The notes under the pieces were generated by a model, which saw only the letters and a list, made by a program, of their open reading frames with translations, did not search any database and was not told the origin of the DNA. Below are positions 24,881 through 32,851 of a stretch of 41,212 nt of DNA, piece after piece. Made by a program: the position numbers and the translations under genes. The DNA comes from a virus, in IMG/VR virus record IMGVR_UViG_3300036834_000341, positions 1-41,212 of that record. One strand, given 5' to 3'. Within the stretch, counting starts at the first letter, position 1, and every line of letters begins with the position of its first letter.

Positions 24881-24905
24881 AAAAAGCCCCGGCAAATGCC
24901 AGGGC
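24881..24905 (-). terminator. Intrinsic terminator after the DNA methyltransferase
   Basis: On the - strand, GCCCTGGC and GCCGGGGC (one T-G wobble) form an 8-bp stem with a 4-base loop, then T5. It starts 4 bases after the stop codon and separates the methyltransferase from holin. Confidence 0.8.
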
Positions 24906-24908
24906 GAC

Positions 24909-25937
24909 TTAGTTACTCGGGAAGATTTCCCGTTGTGTTTGTTCGAATCGGTCAGGTTCCAACTCAACCCCCAGCCCGATACGGCCCAGCTTGATAGCGG
25001 CCTTTATCGTTGAACCAGAACCCATGAAGAAGTCAGCAACGACGTCACCAGGGCGGCTACTGGCACTGATGATGTGCTCCATCATTTCAGCGGGCTTTTC
25101 GCATGGATGTTTACCAGCGTAGAAAGCCACCGGCGAATAAGTCCAAACGTCGGTATAAGGCACCGCAGCAGTTACCGTGAAGGTGCGCCGCAATGATTTG
25201 TATTCCCGGCATAAGTCCAGATATTCACGATTGAGGGTTTTGTATTCCTTCACCAGCTCATGATGGGGGCGATTCAACCCACCAGCCTGATGCTTCTCAT
25301 TGGCTATGCGGTCAAACAACCCCTGGAGCGCTTGATACTGCTTTTCGCTTGGCAATTGCCATTGGCTCTCGGAGAACCAGTGGCTGCACATCTGCGTTTT
25401 CGTTGCCGCGTTGATTTCCTTCGCTGACACGCCGAGAGATTGCCGCGCCGTTCTGAAATAGTCGATAAGAGGCTTTAATACGGTTTGCTTCAGCTCGCCA
25501 CACTTCGCGGCGAAACCGTCCACCTTCGGTTGTAGCGGCCCGGAGTAATGACCGGCGAAAATGATCCGCTCGGTCGCCGGGAAGAACGCTCGGAGACTCT
25601 CTTTGTGATGGCGTCTCCAAACGCCTGACGGTTTCGCCCAAATGATATGGCTCAGTACGTCGAACCTCTGGCGAACTAACAGCTCAGTATCAGACGCCAA
25701 CCGACTACCGCAAAACATGTAAAGACTGCCGTTAGGCTTAAGCACCCGCCAGAATTCCACCAGCAATGAATCCAGCCAGGCTAAATATTCAGCCTCGGTT
25801 TTCCATTGGTTATCCCAGTCGCAAGACTTCACCCGGAAATACGGCGGGTCAGTAGCGATCAGGTCGATGCAGTCATTAGGCAGGGTTTTGATGTATTCGA
25901 GTGTGTCAGCGTTGACAAGACTTGTGCTGGATATCAT
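24909..25937 (-). CDS. DNA methyltransferase (N6-adenine/N4-cytosine, DPPY type)
   Basis: A 342-aa amino-methyltransferase. Catalytic motif DPPY at 30-33 near the N-terminus, and the SAM-binding motif near the C-terminus (GDVVADFFMGSGSTIKAAI, GIGVE-like IGLGVELEPDRF). This order (DPPY before FxGSG) is the beta-class layout. The middle 150-260 is a helical target-recognition region. The ATG at 25937 has AAGGG upstream. No partner nuclease gene is visible, so it is an orphan methylase that may protect phage DNA from host restriction. It sits between the Q-like gene and the lysis cassette, with its own terminator. Confidence 0.9.
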   Translation of the reverse strand: MISSTSLVNADTLEYIKTLPNDCIDLIATDPPYFRVKSCDWDNQWKTEAEYLAWLDSLLVEFWRVLKPNGSLYMFCGSRLASDTELLVRQRFDVLSHIIWAKPSGVWRRHHKESLRAFFPATERIIFAGHYSGPLQPKVDGFAAKCGELKQTVLKPLIDYFRTARQSLGVSAKEINAATKTQMCSHWFSESQWQLPSEKQYQALQGLFDRIANEKHQAGGLNRPHHELVKEYKTLNREYLDLCREYKSLRRTFTVTAAVPYTDVWTYSPVAFYAGKHPCEKPAEMMEHIISASSRPGDVVADFFMGSGSTIKAAIKLGRIGLGVELEPDRFEQTQREIFPSN

Positions 25938-26069
25938 AAGCGCCCTTAGTTGATACGCTCGTCCTGCTGTTCGCAGCACGGGCAAAGGTTCGCTTGTGAC
26001 CATTGACATGAGCACCTGGTGGACAGGGTGTTACCTCACCCTTCCGCCGCCCACTTCACAAACATTAAG

Positions 26070-26143
26070 GCGAAGCGCCATCCACCAGATACCGACACAA
26101 CCCCTCAGTTGGGGTACCGGGTTAATTTTGGATGGCACTTCGC
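26070..26143. repeat. 15-bp imperfect inverted repeat upstream of DUF3800-like gene
   Basis: GCGAAGCGCCATCCA (26070-26084) and TGGATGGCACTTCGC (26129-26143) are inverted repeats with one mismatch. The 44-base interior contains a shorter ACCCC-N6-GGGGT stem. The structure lies 90 bases before the + strand gene and 130 bases upstream of the methyltransferase start. It could be a transcription barrier or the edge of an inserted cassette. Confidence 0.7.
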
Positions 26144-26233
26144 TTTAGCGTTCATTTGATTGTAAAACGATCATTCTCAGAATTTTAATAATGTGGTTAA
26201 ATACCATACTTTCACTTTTTTAAGAGTTGGTGC

Positions 26234-27034
26234 ATGCCTGGTAACGATAACCCTGGGAAATTAATCTGGCACGTAGCTTGTGACGAATCAGGCATAGATG
26301 GACAAAGATTCTATGGCTTCGGTAGCCTTTGGATGAAATACCAAAGACGAGGTGACTTTGCCCGTATAATCCGAGAGCTAAGGGAAAAACATGGTTATTT
26401 CGAAGAAATTAAGTGGACTAAAACAAACTCCAAAAAGTTTGCAAACTTCCATTTAGATTTGATAGAAACTTTCTTCAAGCACCAATGGCTTGCTTTCCAT
26501 TGCATCATTGTCGAGAAATCCATAGTCAATAAAAGCTTTCATGGCGGGGATTATGATCTCGCAATGCGTAAGCACTTCACCAAACTTATCACAGCCAAAA
26601 TAGGTAATGTTATCCGTGCCCACCCGGAGCGGGATTGCGTTTTCCGAATTGAGGTAGACCCCCTTCCGTCCCGCTACAAAAAAGCTGATGAAGCTTTCCA
26701 TGTCATTGCTAATAATGTGATATGCAAATCATTTGGCATCAAAAATATTATTTCTTCAGTTGTCACCAAAGACTCTAAATCCTCAGAACATATCCAGATA
26801 TCGGACTTCTTCTTAGGGGCTGTAATGAGCGCTTACCAGGGGAAAATAGAATCTGAGGTCAAAAAGACATTAGCTAGCACTGTGGCGAAGCATTTGGGGT
26901 GGGATTCTCTTAAACACGACACTTGGCCTAAAGAGCGCAAATTTAATATTTGGTTCTTCTACGATAAGACAAAAGGGCCTCGCGATATCGAAACACAACC
27001 TATTTCCCTGCTGTATCCCCTACCTGGGAAGTAA
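26234..27034 (+). CDS. DUF3800-like protein (cargo/moron gene)
   Basis: A 266-aa protein opposing the early and late operons. DUF3800 marks are the N-terminal VACDESG (predicted metal-binding strand), an aromatic GFGSLWMKY, and the C-terminal HIQISDFFLGAVMSAYQGK with conserved Asp and Gly, fitting the RNase H-like fold described for this family. The substrate is unknown; members occur in prophages and defence regions. A/T-rich DNA upstream (26150-26230) probably holds its promoter, and the ribosome site before the ATG (AAGAG) is moderate. It looks like an inserted, independently expressed gene, possibly host-protective. Confidence 0.75.
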   Translation: MPGNDNPGKLIWHVACDESGIDGQRFYGFGSLWMKYQRRGDFARIIRELREKHGYFEEIKWTKTNSKKFANFHLDLIETFFKHQWLAFHCIIVEKSIVNKSFHGGDYDLAMRKHFTKLITAKIGNVIRAHPERDCVFRIEVDPLPSRYKKADEAFHVIANNVICKSFGIKNIISSVVTKDSKSSEHIQISDFFLGAVMSAYQGKIESEVKKTLASTVAKHLGWDSLKHDTWPKERKFNIWFFYDKTKGPRDIETQPISLLYPLPGK

Positions 27035-27207
27035 GGAGTCGACCTCTCAGCCGACGTGGTTGGAGTCCCAGTCGATGCGACGAAGTTACCAACTTGGCGG
27101 TTTACTTTTGGGAGCCGCCTCTTCATTCCCAAAACCTAATGTATTCACGATATCCAAATAAGCACCGCATTGCAATTCATTGGTTCTGAAAGCCTTCCCT
27201 ACCATCT

Positions 27208-27231
27208 AACAAACAACCCGCTCAAAGGCGG
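27208..27231 (-). terminator. Hairpin between DUF3800-like gene and Q-like gene
   Basis: ACCCGC-N6-GCGGGT forms a 6-bp stem. On the - strand it is followed by TTGTTTGTT, and it lies about 50 bases after the Q-like gene, so it may be a tR'-like terminator that Q overcomes. It could also stop + strand transcription from 26234-27034. Confidence 0.5.
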
Positions 27232-27282
27232 GTCATTCTGTTGCATCGCTTGATGGTACAGCTTCGCGAAAGCATACAGGTA

Positions 27283-27954
27283 TTATGCACTTTCATTGGC
27301 TATTATCAAGTTATTTTTGCTATTTTCTGCATTTTCGATGCAGATAGCCTCACGAACAGCGAAGAAGACAGCAGAGTTGAATATTTCAATGCACCAACGC
27401 ACCCTGTCATCCACCTGGTCGCGTGTCAGCCATGGGGCGTAATGATTTTGCATATAGCGCCCAAGTACCGACACGGTGTTGTTGCGGCCTGTATAGAACA
27501 GCTTGCCGATCACATAGACCGGGTTGTCATGCTTCATCGACGCCAGAACCGCTTTTTCCATAAAGTCGCATTCCTCACCAGCGCCAGCAACCACCAGCAT
27601 TGATTCAAGTGAGCGTTGAGGCCAAAGAATGGTTGTTGCCTTCTTTATCTGCTCTTCACCGCGATAGCCCAGCTTACGTAGATCACCCATCACTTTTACA
27701 ATCCGGGCAGCGCTTTCATCGTCCCACTGCTCAGGGACAATTTGGCCCCATACACCGCTGCCACCGCCGCACTTCAACTTTCCATCGGTATTGCCGCCGT
27801 ACATATCGCCCCAGGCGTTTAACAGGCTGGTGATCCACAATGTTTGTAGGCGGGTTAGGCGCTTAAACTTGCCCAGGTATTGCTTGCGAGTAACCCTGGA
27901 AACCGTTGTCCATGAGTCGTGCGTTAACGTTCTTTTCTGTTGCGGGGTCATCAT
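27283..27954 (-). CDS. DUF1133/Q-like late regulator (candidate antiterminator)
   Basis: A 223-aa protein. The segment RLTRLQTLWITSLLNAWGDM and the C-terminal NTVSVLGRYMQNHYAPWLTR, then RVRWCIEIFNSAVFFAVREA fit DUF1133-type phage proteins, thought to be Q-like late antiterminators. Position fits lambda Q: right after ninG and before the lysis region. It has Cys residues (LKCGGGSGV) but no clear zinc motif. The ATG overlaps the ninG stop (ATGA) with AGGAG upstream. The identification rests on recollection of the family pattern and on gene order. Confidence 0.65.
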   Translation of the reverse strand: MMTPQQKRTLTHDSWTTVSRVTRKQYLGKFKRLTRLQTLWITSLLNAWGDMYGGNTDGKLKCGGGSGVWGQIVPEQWDDESAARIVKVMGDLRKLGYRGEEQIKKATTILWPQRSLESMLVVAGAGEECDFMEKAVLASMKHDNPVYVIGKLFYTGRNNTVSVLGRYMQNHYAPWLTRDQVDDRVRWCIEIFNSAVFFAVREAICIENAENSKNNLIIANESA

Positions 27955-28529
27955 GCCGCCTTCTCCTGCTTCAATGCTTTGCGCTTGGCTTTATATGTGT
28001 CGCGGATACGTTCGTAGTCACTGCGGGTTAACTTGTCTGCCTTCGGCGGGGGGCCTATCAGCCGGTCAAATCTCGCCTGACCTATCTTGGCTATCAGGTT
28101 AGGCCGGTATTCACTCAGGTTCGCGGACTTGAAGTTGTTACAGACCGAGCACTGCTTATGGCAATTATCTTCATCAAAACGCAGCTCTCGATTGCTCCCA
28201 ACGGTGCGGTAATGCCCGGCGTGATATTGGCCTTCGTGGTAGCGGCCACAACTGATGCAAGGCTGGTCAGCGTCACGTTCGCGGATGTAGGCGTTAAATT
28301 CGGTCTGTGCCAAGTTGATGAAATACTGCAGGGGCTTAACGGCCAGCTTGCGAATCTTCAGCTTGGCTTTGCGCTCCCTTTCAATCTGGCGCTTACGTGC
28401 GTCACGCTGGTATGCCATAGCGCAGAGCGGGCCGCAGACTTTCTGGAGGTACTTCTCCGGTGTGAACGTTGTCCCACACTGGGCGCAGACCTTATCCTTG
28501 TACTGCTTGGGCTTAGTTGGCTTTTTCAT
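27951..28529 (-). CDS. ninG: NinG/Rap recombination protein
   Basis: A 192-aa NinG/Rap homologue (lambda 204 aa). Typical features: N-terminal Cys-rich motif (CAQCGTTFTP...CGPLC), a basic helix, then the catalytic zone YFINLAQTEFNAYIRERD, CISCGRYHEGQYHAGHYRTV, DNCHKQCSVCNNFKSANL. Rap is a structure-specific nuclease acting on recombination joints during phage replication. I use the ATG at 28529 because GAGG lies ten bases upstream; the GTG at 28541 is unlikely. It overlaps the primase end by 17 bases. Confidence 0.92.
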   Translation of the reverse strand: MKKPTKPKQYKDKVCAQCGTTFTPEKYLQKVCGPLCAMAYQRDARKRQIERERKAKLKIRKLAVKPLQYFINLAQTEFNAYIRERDADQPCISCGRYHEGQYHAGHYRTVGSNRELRFDEDNCHKQCSVCNNFKSANLSEYRPNLIAKIGQARFDRLIGPPPKADKLTRSDYERIRDTYKAKRKALKQEKAA

Positions 28530-29499
28530 TCTTTTCCTCACGGTGGAATACCCACTCGTAGACCTCTGAGCCGTTAAGCAGCAGATCGTTGAAGTCGCCG
28601 GATTTAGGCCAGCGGACTGAGACTTGTTGAAGATCGTTTTTTGCTAGCAGATTGGCGCGAGCACACTCAAAGGCAGCAGCATGGCCAGTAGCCGATGCAT
28701 CAGCGTCAGCGAAGATGATTAAGCGCAGCACTCCACGGGGTACGCGGAATTTCTTCATGAATGTGGCGTTCAACGTCGCCCATGTGTTGCATTGGGTGAT
28801 TTGGTGGCAAGACAGCGCGGTCTCTATACCTTCTGCGATGCCCAGCGTTGCGGACGGCGGAAACATGCGGATGGCCACTGATGAAGCGTGCTCAAGGTAG
28901 CTGTCTTCTTGCAGCTTCATCATTTTCTTCGGTGCGCCAGCAACAGTGGCTTTTTGGTCGCCGTCCAGCAAAGTACGGTGCAGGTAACACAGTTCGCCTT
29001 TGTCGTCCGTTGCTAACGCATAAATAGACTGGTACTCGCCACCGGCTGCGCGTTGACGTTCACAAAAACGCACGTTCTCGATCGGCAGGCTGGTGATGCC
29101 CCGGTGCTTCAGGTAATGGTCAGCACCGGTACCGCGCAACCCTTTTAATCCTGCGAATTTGCAGCTCACGCGCTGCCGTTGGGAGGCTATGCCAGAAGAA
29201 GGGCCACCAGCCTGATAGTTCTCTTCAGGTGAATACGTCCGGCCCACCAGTGTATCGACCTCTGACGCCAGCGTTTTAAAGTCCTTCCCTGTTGCGCCGG
29301 TTAACAATGCCCAGCCGTCACCAGCACCGCATGAGCAAATGTATGAGCCGGTGCCGTTCTTGTCGTCACAGCGGAACTTGCCCTTGCGCCCACATAACGG
29401 GCACTCCCCTTTAAAATGATTTTTCCCAGTGACTGGAGGTAAGCCGTAAAATTCGAGTATTTTTGACCAGTGACCGATAGCTGCCTGTTTGGTATTCAT
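28513..29499 (-). CDS. Phage primase (zinc ribbon + TOPRIM)
   Basis: A 328-aa primase. Zinc-binding motif near residues 33-60 (CPLCGRKGKFRC, then CSC), followed by a linker and the TOPRIM core: GIAEGIETALSC with catalytic Glu and RLIIFADADASATGHAAA with the DxD-like acidic pair. No helicase domain is attached; a separate helicase gene lies upstream (4-base overlap). The pair is a standard replication module in P22/epsilon15-like phages. It makes primers at the phage fork. Confidence 0.9.
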   Translation of the reverse strand: MNTKQAAIGHWSKILEFYGLPPVTGKNHFKGECPLCGRKGKFRCDDKNGTGSYICSCGAGDGWALLTGATGKDFKTLASEVDTLVGRTYSPEENYQAGGPSSGIASQRQRVSCKFAGLKGLRGTGADHYLKHRGITSLPIENVRFCERQRAAGGEYQSIYALATDDKGELCYLHRTLLDGDQKATVAGAPKKMMKLQEDSYLEHASSVAIRMFPPSATLGIAEGIETALSCHQITQCNTWATLNATFMKKFRVPRGVLRLIIFADADASATGHAAAFECARANLLAKNDLQQVSVRWPKSGDFNDLLLNGSEVYEWVFHREEKNEKAN

Positions 29500-31022
29500 G
29501 CGGCTTTCCCCTGCTTAGATTTTGCGTAGGCAATCTGTGTTGATTTAATGAAGTTGCTCACCACCGGCGTGATAGCCATTGGTGTTCTGTGCAGCCCGTT
29601 GGGCCATGTGTCGAATTTTTTGCGGTAGACGTGCGAACACCAGCCATCGCTAACAGGTTTGCCCTGGGCGCTACGGGTGCGTTGGTAATAGAGAATTTGA
29701 CTCCACCAGGCTTGTTTAACCGCTGTGGTGACCACTTCCTTGGCTTGCTTTACTTTCTTAAGGCTGCGTGTTTTGTCTGTGTCGATGTCTTCACCGGCGA
29801 TCGGCTTGAAACCACATTTCGGGCAAATATAGATGCCGACAGGTTTCACGTAATGGCATTGAGTGCATTCTTTCGGCAGGCGCTCTGGCTGTTCGGTTTT
29901 AACCACACGGGCCGGGGCATCTTCCATCCCGTCCGAGGTGGCTGGCAGGTAGTCATATTCGATATCGTCGGGATAGCCCATCTGATGGACAGTGCCGGTG
30001 TGGTCGAAGATGATGCAGTGATCTTTCCCAGGCGCAGGACGCAGGCCACGGCCAAGAATCTGAATCCAGCGTATTTCTGACTTTGTAGGTCGGGCGAAGA
30101 TGATGCAGCGGACGTCACTGTCGAAGCCAGCCACCAGCACACCAACGTTGATGATGATCTTCGTGATGCCCTGTTCAAAACGACTGATCGTCAGTTGGCG
30201 CTCTTCGTGCGGTGTTGATGCCGTCATAACTTCAACCATCACACCTGCGCGGCTGAATTCTACGGTCACGTAATTTGCATGGGCCACGTTGACGCAGAAG
30301 CAGATCGTCGGGCGGTCTTCCCCATTTTCCAGCCAGTTCTTGACGATATCGCCCACCAACGTTGGGTCACTCATGACCTCGCCGGATTGCGCTTCGTTGT
30401 AGTCCCTGCCATAGCCTGCTTGTACCGACGTTTTCACATCGGTCATGTCAGGGTGTGAAGGGGCGTAAAATTCGTATTTGCTGAGTGCGCCAATTGAGAT
30501 CAGCTCTTTCATCGTGGTCGGCTTGATCAACTTCTGGTAATACGTCCCGAGCCACGCAGAGAACGGTGTACCCGACAGGCCGATAACCTTCACGTCGGTG
30601 TTTGCCGTCAGGTGGTCGATGATTTCCAGAATCTTTTTGCGCTTCAAGTGGGCTTCATCAATGATCAGCAGGTCGATGTTTTCCGGGAAGTCACGACGGA
30701 TAAGCGTATCAGCCGATGCAATTTGAATAAGGCGCTGTGGGTCGTAGGCCGGGTGGTCACGCCAGATATAGCCAATCTCTTCTGCTGGCAAGCCGTACTC
30801 AATGAAGCGGTTAGCGGTCTGGTCAAGCAGGACGGTATACGGGGCCACAAACATTATGCGCATGTTGCGGCTGATGAACCCGCTGGCGATAAGCGCAGCT
30901 ATTGCCGTTTTGCCGAAACCGACCGGCGCATACATCATGAATGAGCCGTGTTGCTTCCATGCCGAGCGCAGCATATTCAGTGCAACAATCTGTTTTTCGC
31001 GTGGCTGGATAGTAAGCATCAT
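29496..31022 (-). CDS. SF2 DEAD/DEAH-box helicase
   Basis: A 508-aa helicase: Walker A in APVGFGKTAIAA, DEAH-box IIDEAHLKRK, SGTP motif III, VINVGVLVAGFDSD motif V and QILGRGLRP motif VI. The C-terminal region has a zinc ribbon (CTQCHYVKPVGIYICPKC) before a tail of unknown fold. It acts with the primase in phage DNA replication. I use the ATG at 31022 (MMLTIQPREKQ), with GAGGAA nine bases before it; a longer reading to 31082 has no good ribosome site. A striking G-rich run lies upstream. Confidence 0.9.
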   Translation of the reverse strand: MMLTIQPREKQIVALNMLRSAWKQHGSFMMYAPVGFGKTAIAALIASGFISRNMRIMFVAPYTVLLDQTANRFIEYGLPAEEIGYIWRDHPAYDPQRLIQIASADTLIRRDFPENIDLLIIDEAHLKRKKILEIIDHLTANTDVKVIGLSGTPFSAWLGTYYQKLIKPTTMKELISIGALSKYEFYAPSHPDMTDVKTSVQAGYGRDYNEAQSGEVMSDPTLVGDIVKNWLENGEDRPTICFCVNVAHANYVTVEFSRAGVMVEVMTASTPHEERQLTISRFEQGITKIIINVGVLVAGFDSDVRCIIFARPTKSEIRWIQILGRGLRPAPGKDHCIIFDHTGTVHQMGYPDDIEYDYLPATSDGMEDAPARVVKTEQPERLPKECTQCHYVKPVGIYICPKCGFKPIAGEDIDTDKTRSLKKVKQAKEVVTTAVKQAWWSQILYYQRTRSAQGKPVSDGWCSHVYRKKFDTWPNGLHRTPMAITPVVSNFIKSTQIAYAKSKQGKAA

Positions 31023-31125
31023 CGTTTCATTCCTCGTTTTATCGTCTAGCCGTCTAAATTTCCGTTTGGCGCTTTTTAACAACTCGATCCCTTAAAGATC
31101 TTCCCTCTGGTAAAGCCTGTTCCTG

Positions 31126-31184
31126 CCCCCACACCCCAACCCGATCACCCCCCTTTCCCCCCTCTTACCCTTCCCCTCTCCCCC
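31126..31184 (-). other. G-rich strand-asymmetric tract (G-quadruplex candidate)
   Basis: On the - strand the stretch has eight runs of 3-6 G (31184-31180, 31176-73, 31170-68, 31162-57, 31153-48, 31142-40, 31137-34, 31130-26) with loops of only 2-5 bases. It lies in the gap between the 99-aa gene and the helicase. Such a run can form a G-quadruplex or an RNA-DNA hybrid during transcription and might mark an origin or a regulatory element. Confidence 0.75.
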
Positions 31185-31210
31185 GTTTAAAAAAACACCG
31201 TTGATAATTT

Positions 31211-31510
31211 TCATGCTGCTTTCCCGTTTTGCCCCACCAGCGGTGGCGCGGTAGTTAATCCCTGGCCTGCCCGTGAATACCGCTCGACGTAGGTTCTGAG
31301 CCGTGTATTCGCTGCCCTGCGGCCTGCGTTGTCTTGCTGGTATGAAACCTCTTCGAGGTCAAACGCAGCCTGGTATGCCTCCGCGTATGCGAGCGCAATC
31401 TTTCCGCGTTGCGCAGGCGGTAACATGCCAAGCTGTTCTTGAATCCATACGGCATCCTCACGGCAAAACACCGTAGGCATGACGGTTCGAACAAACGCTG
31501 CAGACTGCAT
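31211..31510 (-). CDS. Hypothetical early protein
   Basis: A 99-aa soluble protein (MQSAAFVRTVMPTVFCREDA) of mainly helical character: QEQLGMLPPAQRGKIALAYA, then AYQAAFDLEEVSYQQDNAGR. AAGG precedes the ATG by seven bases. It lies between the CII-like regulator and the helicase, where related phages have a small replication-associated gene. I know no function. Confidence 0.68.
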   Translation of the reverse strand: MQSAAFVRTVMPTVFCREDAVWIQEQLGMLPPAQRGKIALAYAEAYQAAFDLEEVSYQQDNAGRRAANTRLRTYVERYSRAGQGLTTAPPLVGQNGKAA

Positions 31511-31582
31511 ACGCTTACCTTCGGGTTGTGAAATACAATGGGGGTTACGTCATCAAGAGGCTCACCATGTTGTTTCCGCCTA

Positions 31583-32053
31583 CTACCTCTGGCGCTTAGC
31601 CTTCTTACCAAATAACGCCAGCACTGCCCGAACCTCGGCATCTCGCGCTTGAAGATGCTTACGGTGATAACGCATGATTTCAGCAGCTTCTTTCTCATCA
31701 ATGACCCCATCAGCCAGTGATTCCTGAATAATTTGATCAACATGACCACGATGCGCAGCAGTGCGAATACTTTTGCTAAACAGCTCCACCTGATCCAATT
31801 CCTCAAGTGCAGGTATCTCAACCAGTAACAAGCTACGGCGACGGGCGAAATATTCGGTCAGCAGATTGGTGCCTGATATATCCTCCATTGCCTCCAACTC
31901 ACTGATATCGAAGAAGCGGCAACCGTTCTTTTCATACAGGTTGTTGTTGAATGCCGTCTCTGACATACCCAATGCACCAGCCATCGCCGATCGACCACCA
32001 GCAACCCCTTTGCACATCCCTTTCACTACGTCCTTCAAATTTGGTTCTACCAT
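31583..32053 (-). CDS. CII/YmfL-like phage regulatory protein
   Basis: A 156-aa protein resembling phage CII/YmfL-type regulators: N-terminal helix-turn-helix (GGRSAMAGALGMSETAFNNN, LYEKNG), a conserved middle ISELEAMEDISGTNLLTEYF and a charged C-terminal helical part. Members in e14 and related phages are thought to bind DNA and steer lysis versus lysogeny. It follows the cro region in the early operon, where CII is expected. The spacing of AAGAGAA to the ATG is acceptable. Confidence 0.82.
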   Translation of the reverse strand: MVEPNLKDVVKGMCKGVAGGRSAMAGALGMSETAFNNNLYEKNGCRFFDISELEAMEDISGTNLLTEYFARRRSLLLVEIPALEELDQVELFSKSIRTAAHRGHVDQIIQESLADGVIDEKEAAEIMRYHRKHLQARDAEVRAVLALFGKKAKRQR

Positions 32054-32080
32054 GCTGTTTTCTCTTGAATTAGAATCGGG

Positions 32081-32551
32081 CTATTGGGCCTTAATGCCTC
32101 TAATGATTCGGCGGAAAAAATGAATAATCCTCTTGCAAAGTTGGCTCTTGATTACTGGTACAAAGTGCTGATCGTTGCCGGTGCTTTTGTTTTCATTCTC
32201 AATGGTGGAGGCCTTCTTCCCTCTTACCCCACTGCTGCCACCGCAACCATTTCTGCCGGGGTCTTCTTCTGGGGGCTTGGTGAATGGATCAACCACCCTT
32301 ATCAAGAGCAGCTCTTGCTTGATAATTTCGACCGGCCTTATGGGAAGATTTCTGGACATCCCAGGAGCGCCAAACCTGTTGGCATAACATTCGATATTGT
32401 CGGTCTTGTGCTCATCGGTTTTGGTGTCTTCAAATTTTTCTAATTTCCAACCGATAAGGGTTACAGAACCACTTTTCTCATCGAACTTGACCGAGCCTGG
32501 AACCAACATTTCTAGCCTTTCGAAAAATTCCCTACCGTTTTCGTCTTTCAC
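32081..32551 (-). CDS. Possible early gene antisense to a membrane protein
   Basis: A 156-aa reading on the early-operon strand. A GTG at 32551 has an excellent ribosome site (GAGG, five bases). It fills the gap between cro and the CII-like gene. Residues 1-50 look protein-like (KDENGREFFERLEMLVPGSV, then SGSVTLIGWKLEKF), but from residue 37 to the end it lies opposite the + strand gene 32120-32443. Codon phases match that gene's complement, so the long open frame may be a by-product. No family recognised. Confidence 0.35.
   Translation of the reverse strand: MKDENGREFFERLEMLVPGSVKFDEKSGSVTLIGWKLEKFEDTKTDEHKTDNIECYANRFGAPGMSRNLPIRPVEIIKQELLLIRVVDPFTKPPEEDPGRNGCGGSSGVRGKKASTIENENKSTGNDQHFVPVIKSQLCKRIIHFFRRIIRGIKAQ
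32120..32443 (+). CDS. Small membrane protein in reverse of the early operon
   Basis: A 107-aa membrane protein: TM1 (YKVLIVAGAFVFILNGGGLL), a short loop, TM2 (AATATISAGVFFWGLGEWIN), a conserved-looking loop HPYQEQLL, a basic strip (HPRSAKP) and TM3 (GITFDIVGLVLIGFGVFKFF). I recall similar short proteins with the GEWINHP motif in many bacteria, function unknown. The upstream ribosome site (GCGGAAAA) is weak. In a lysogen it could be expressed while the early operon is silent, which fits a superinfection-exclusion role. That is inference. Confidence 0.6.
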   Translation: MNNPLAKLALDYWYKVLIVAGAFVFILNGGGLLPSYPTAATATISAGVFFWGLGEWINHPYQEQLLLDNFDRPYGKISGHPRSAKPVGITFDIVGLVLIGFGVFKFF

Positions 32552-32582
32552 ATCTACCTCTTTGTTTTCAATTTGGTAGTTA

Positions 32583-32843
32583 CTAGCTCTTGATGATTTC
32601 ACTATTATCTTGGGATGGCAGACCATCTTTATGGTTCGGATAGATATCTGGCCTCAACTGATGTGGCGTAAAACGCCAATTTCCCAAAGAGCAGAGGTGA
32701 ATTACTCGCTCGGAAGGAACCTGCTGATTGATGATCCAGTTCGCCACTGACTGAGGCGACTTGAAACCGAATTGACGCGCAACCTCTGAAAGTGATGGTC
32801 CCGCGGCTTTTACGGCTTCCTCGGTGATGTTTGGGGTTGTCAT
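32583..32843 (-). CDS. cro: Cro-like repressor
   Basis: An 86-aa P22 Cro/YdaS-like HTH protein: VKAAGPSLSEVARQFGFKSP, then QSVANWIINQQVPSERVIHL, the family's helix-turn-helix with trailing hydrophobic arm. AGGAG lies nine bases before the ATG. It is the first gene of the - strand early operon read from PR. In the lambda circuit Cro represses CI expression and early promoters. The tail (NHKDGLPSQDNSEIIKS) is polar. Confidence 0.9.
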   Translation of the reverse strand: MTTPNITEEAVKAAGPSLSEVARQFGFKSPQSVANWIINQQVPSERVIHLCSLGNWRFTPHQLRPDIYPNHKDGLPSQDNSEIIKS

Positions 32844-32851
32844 TTAGGGCT

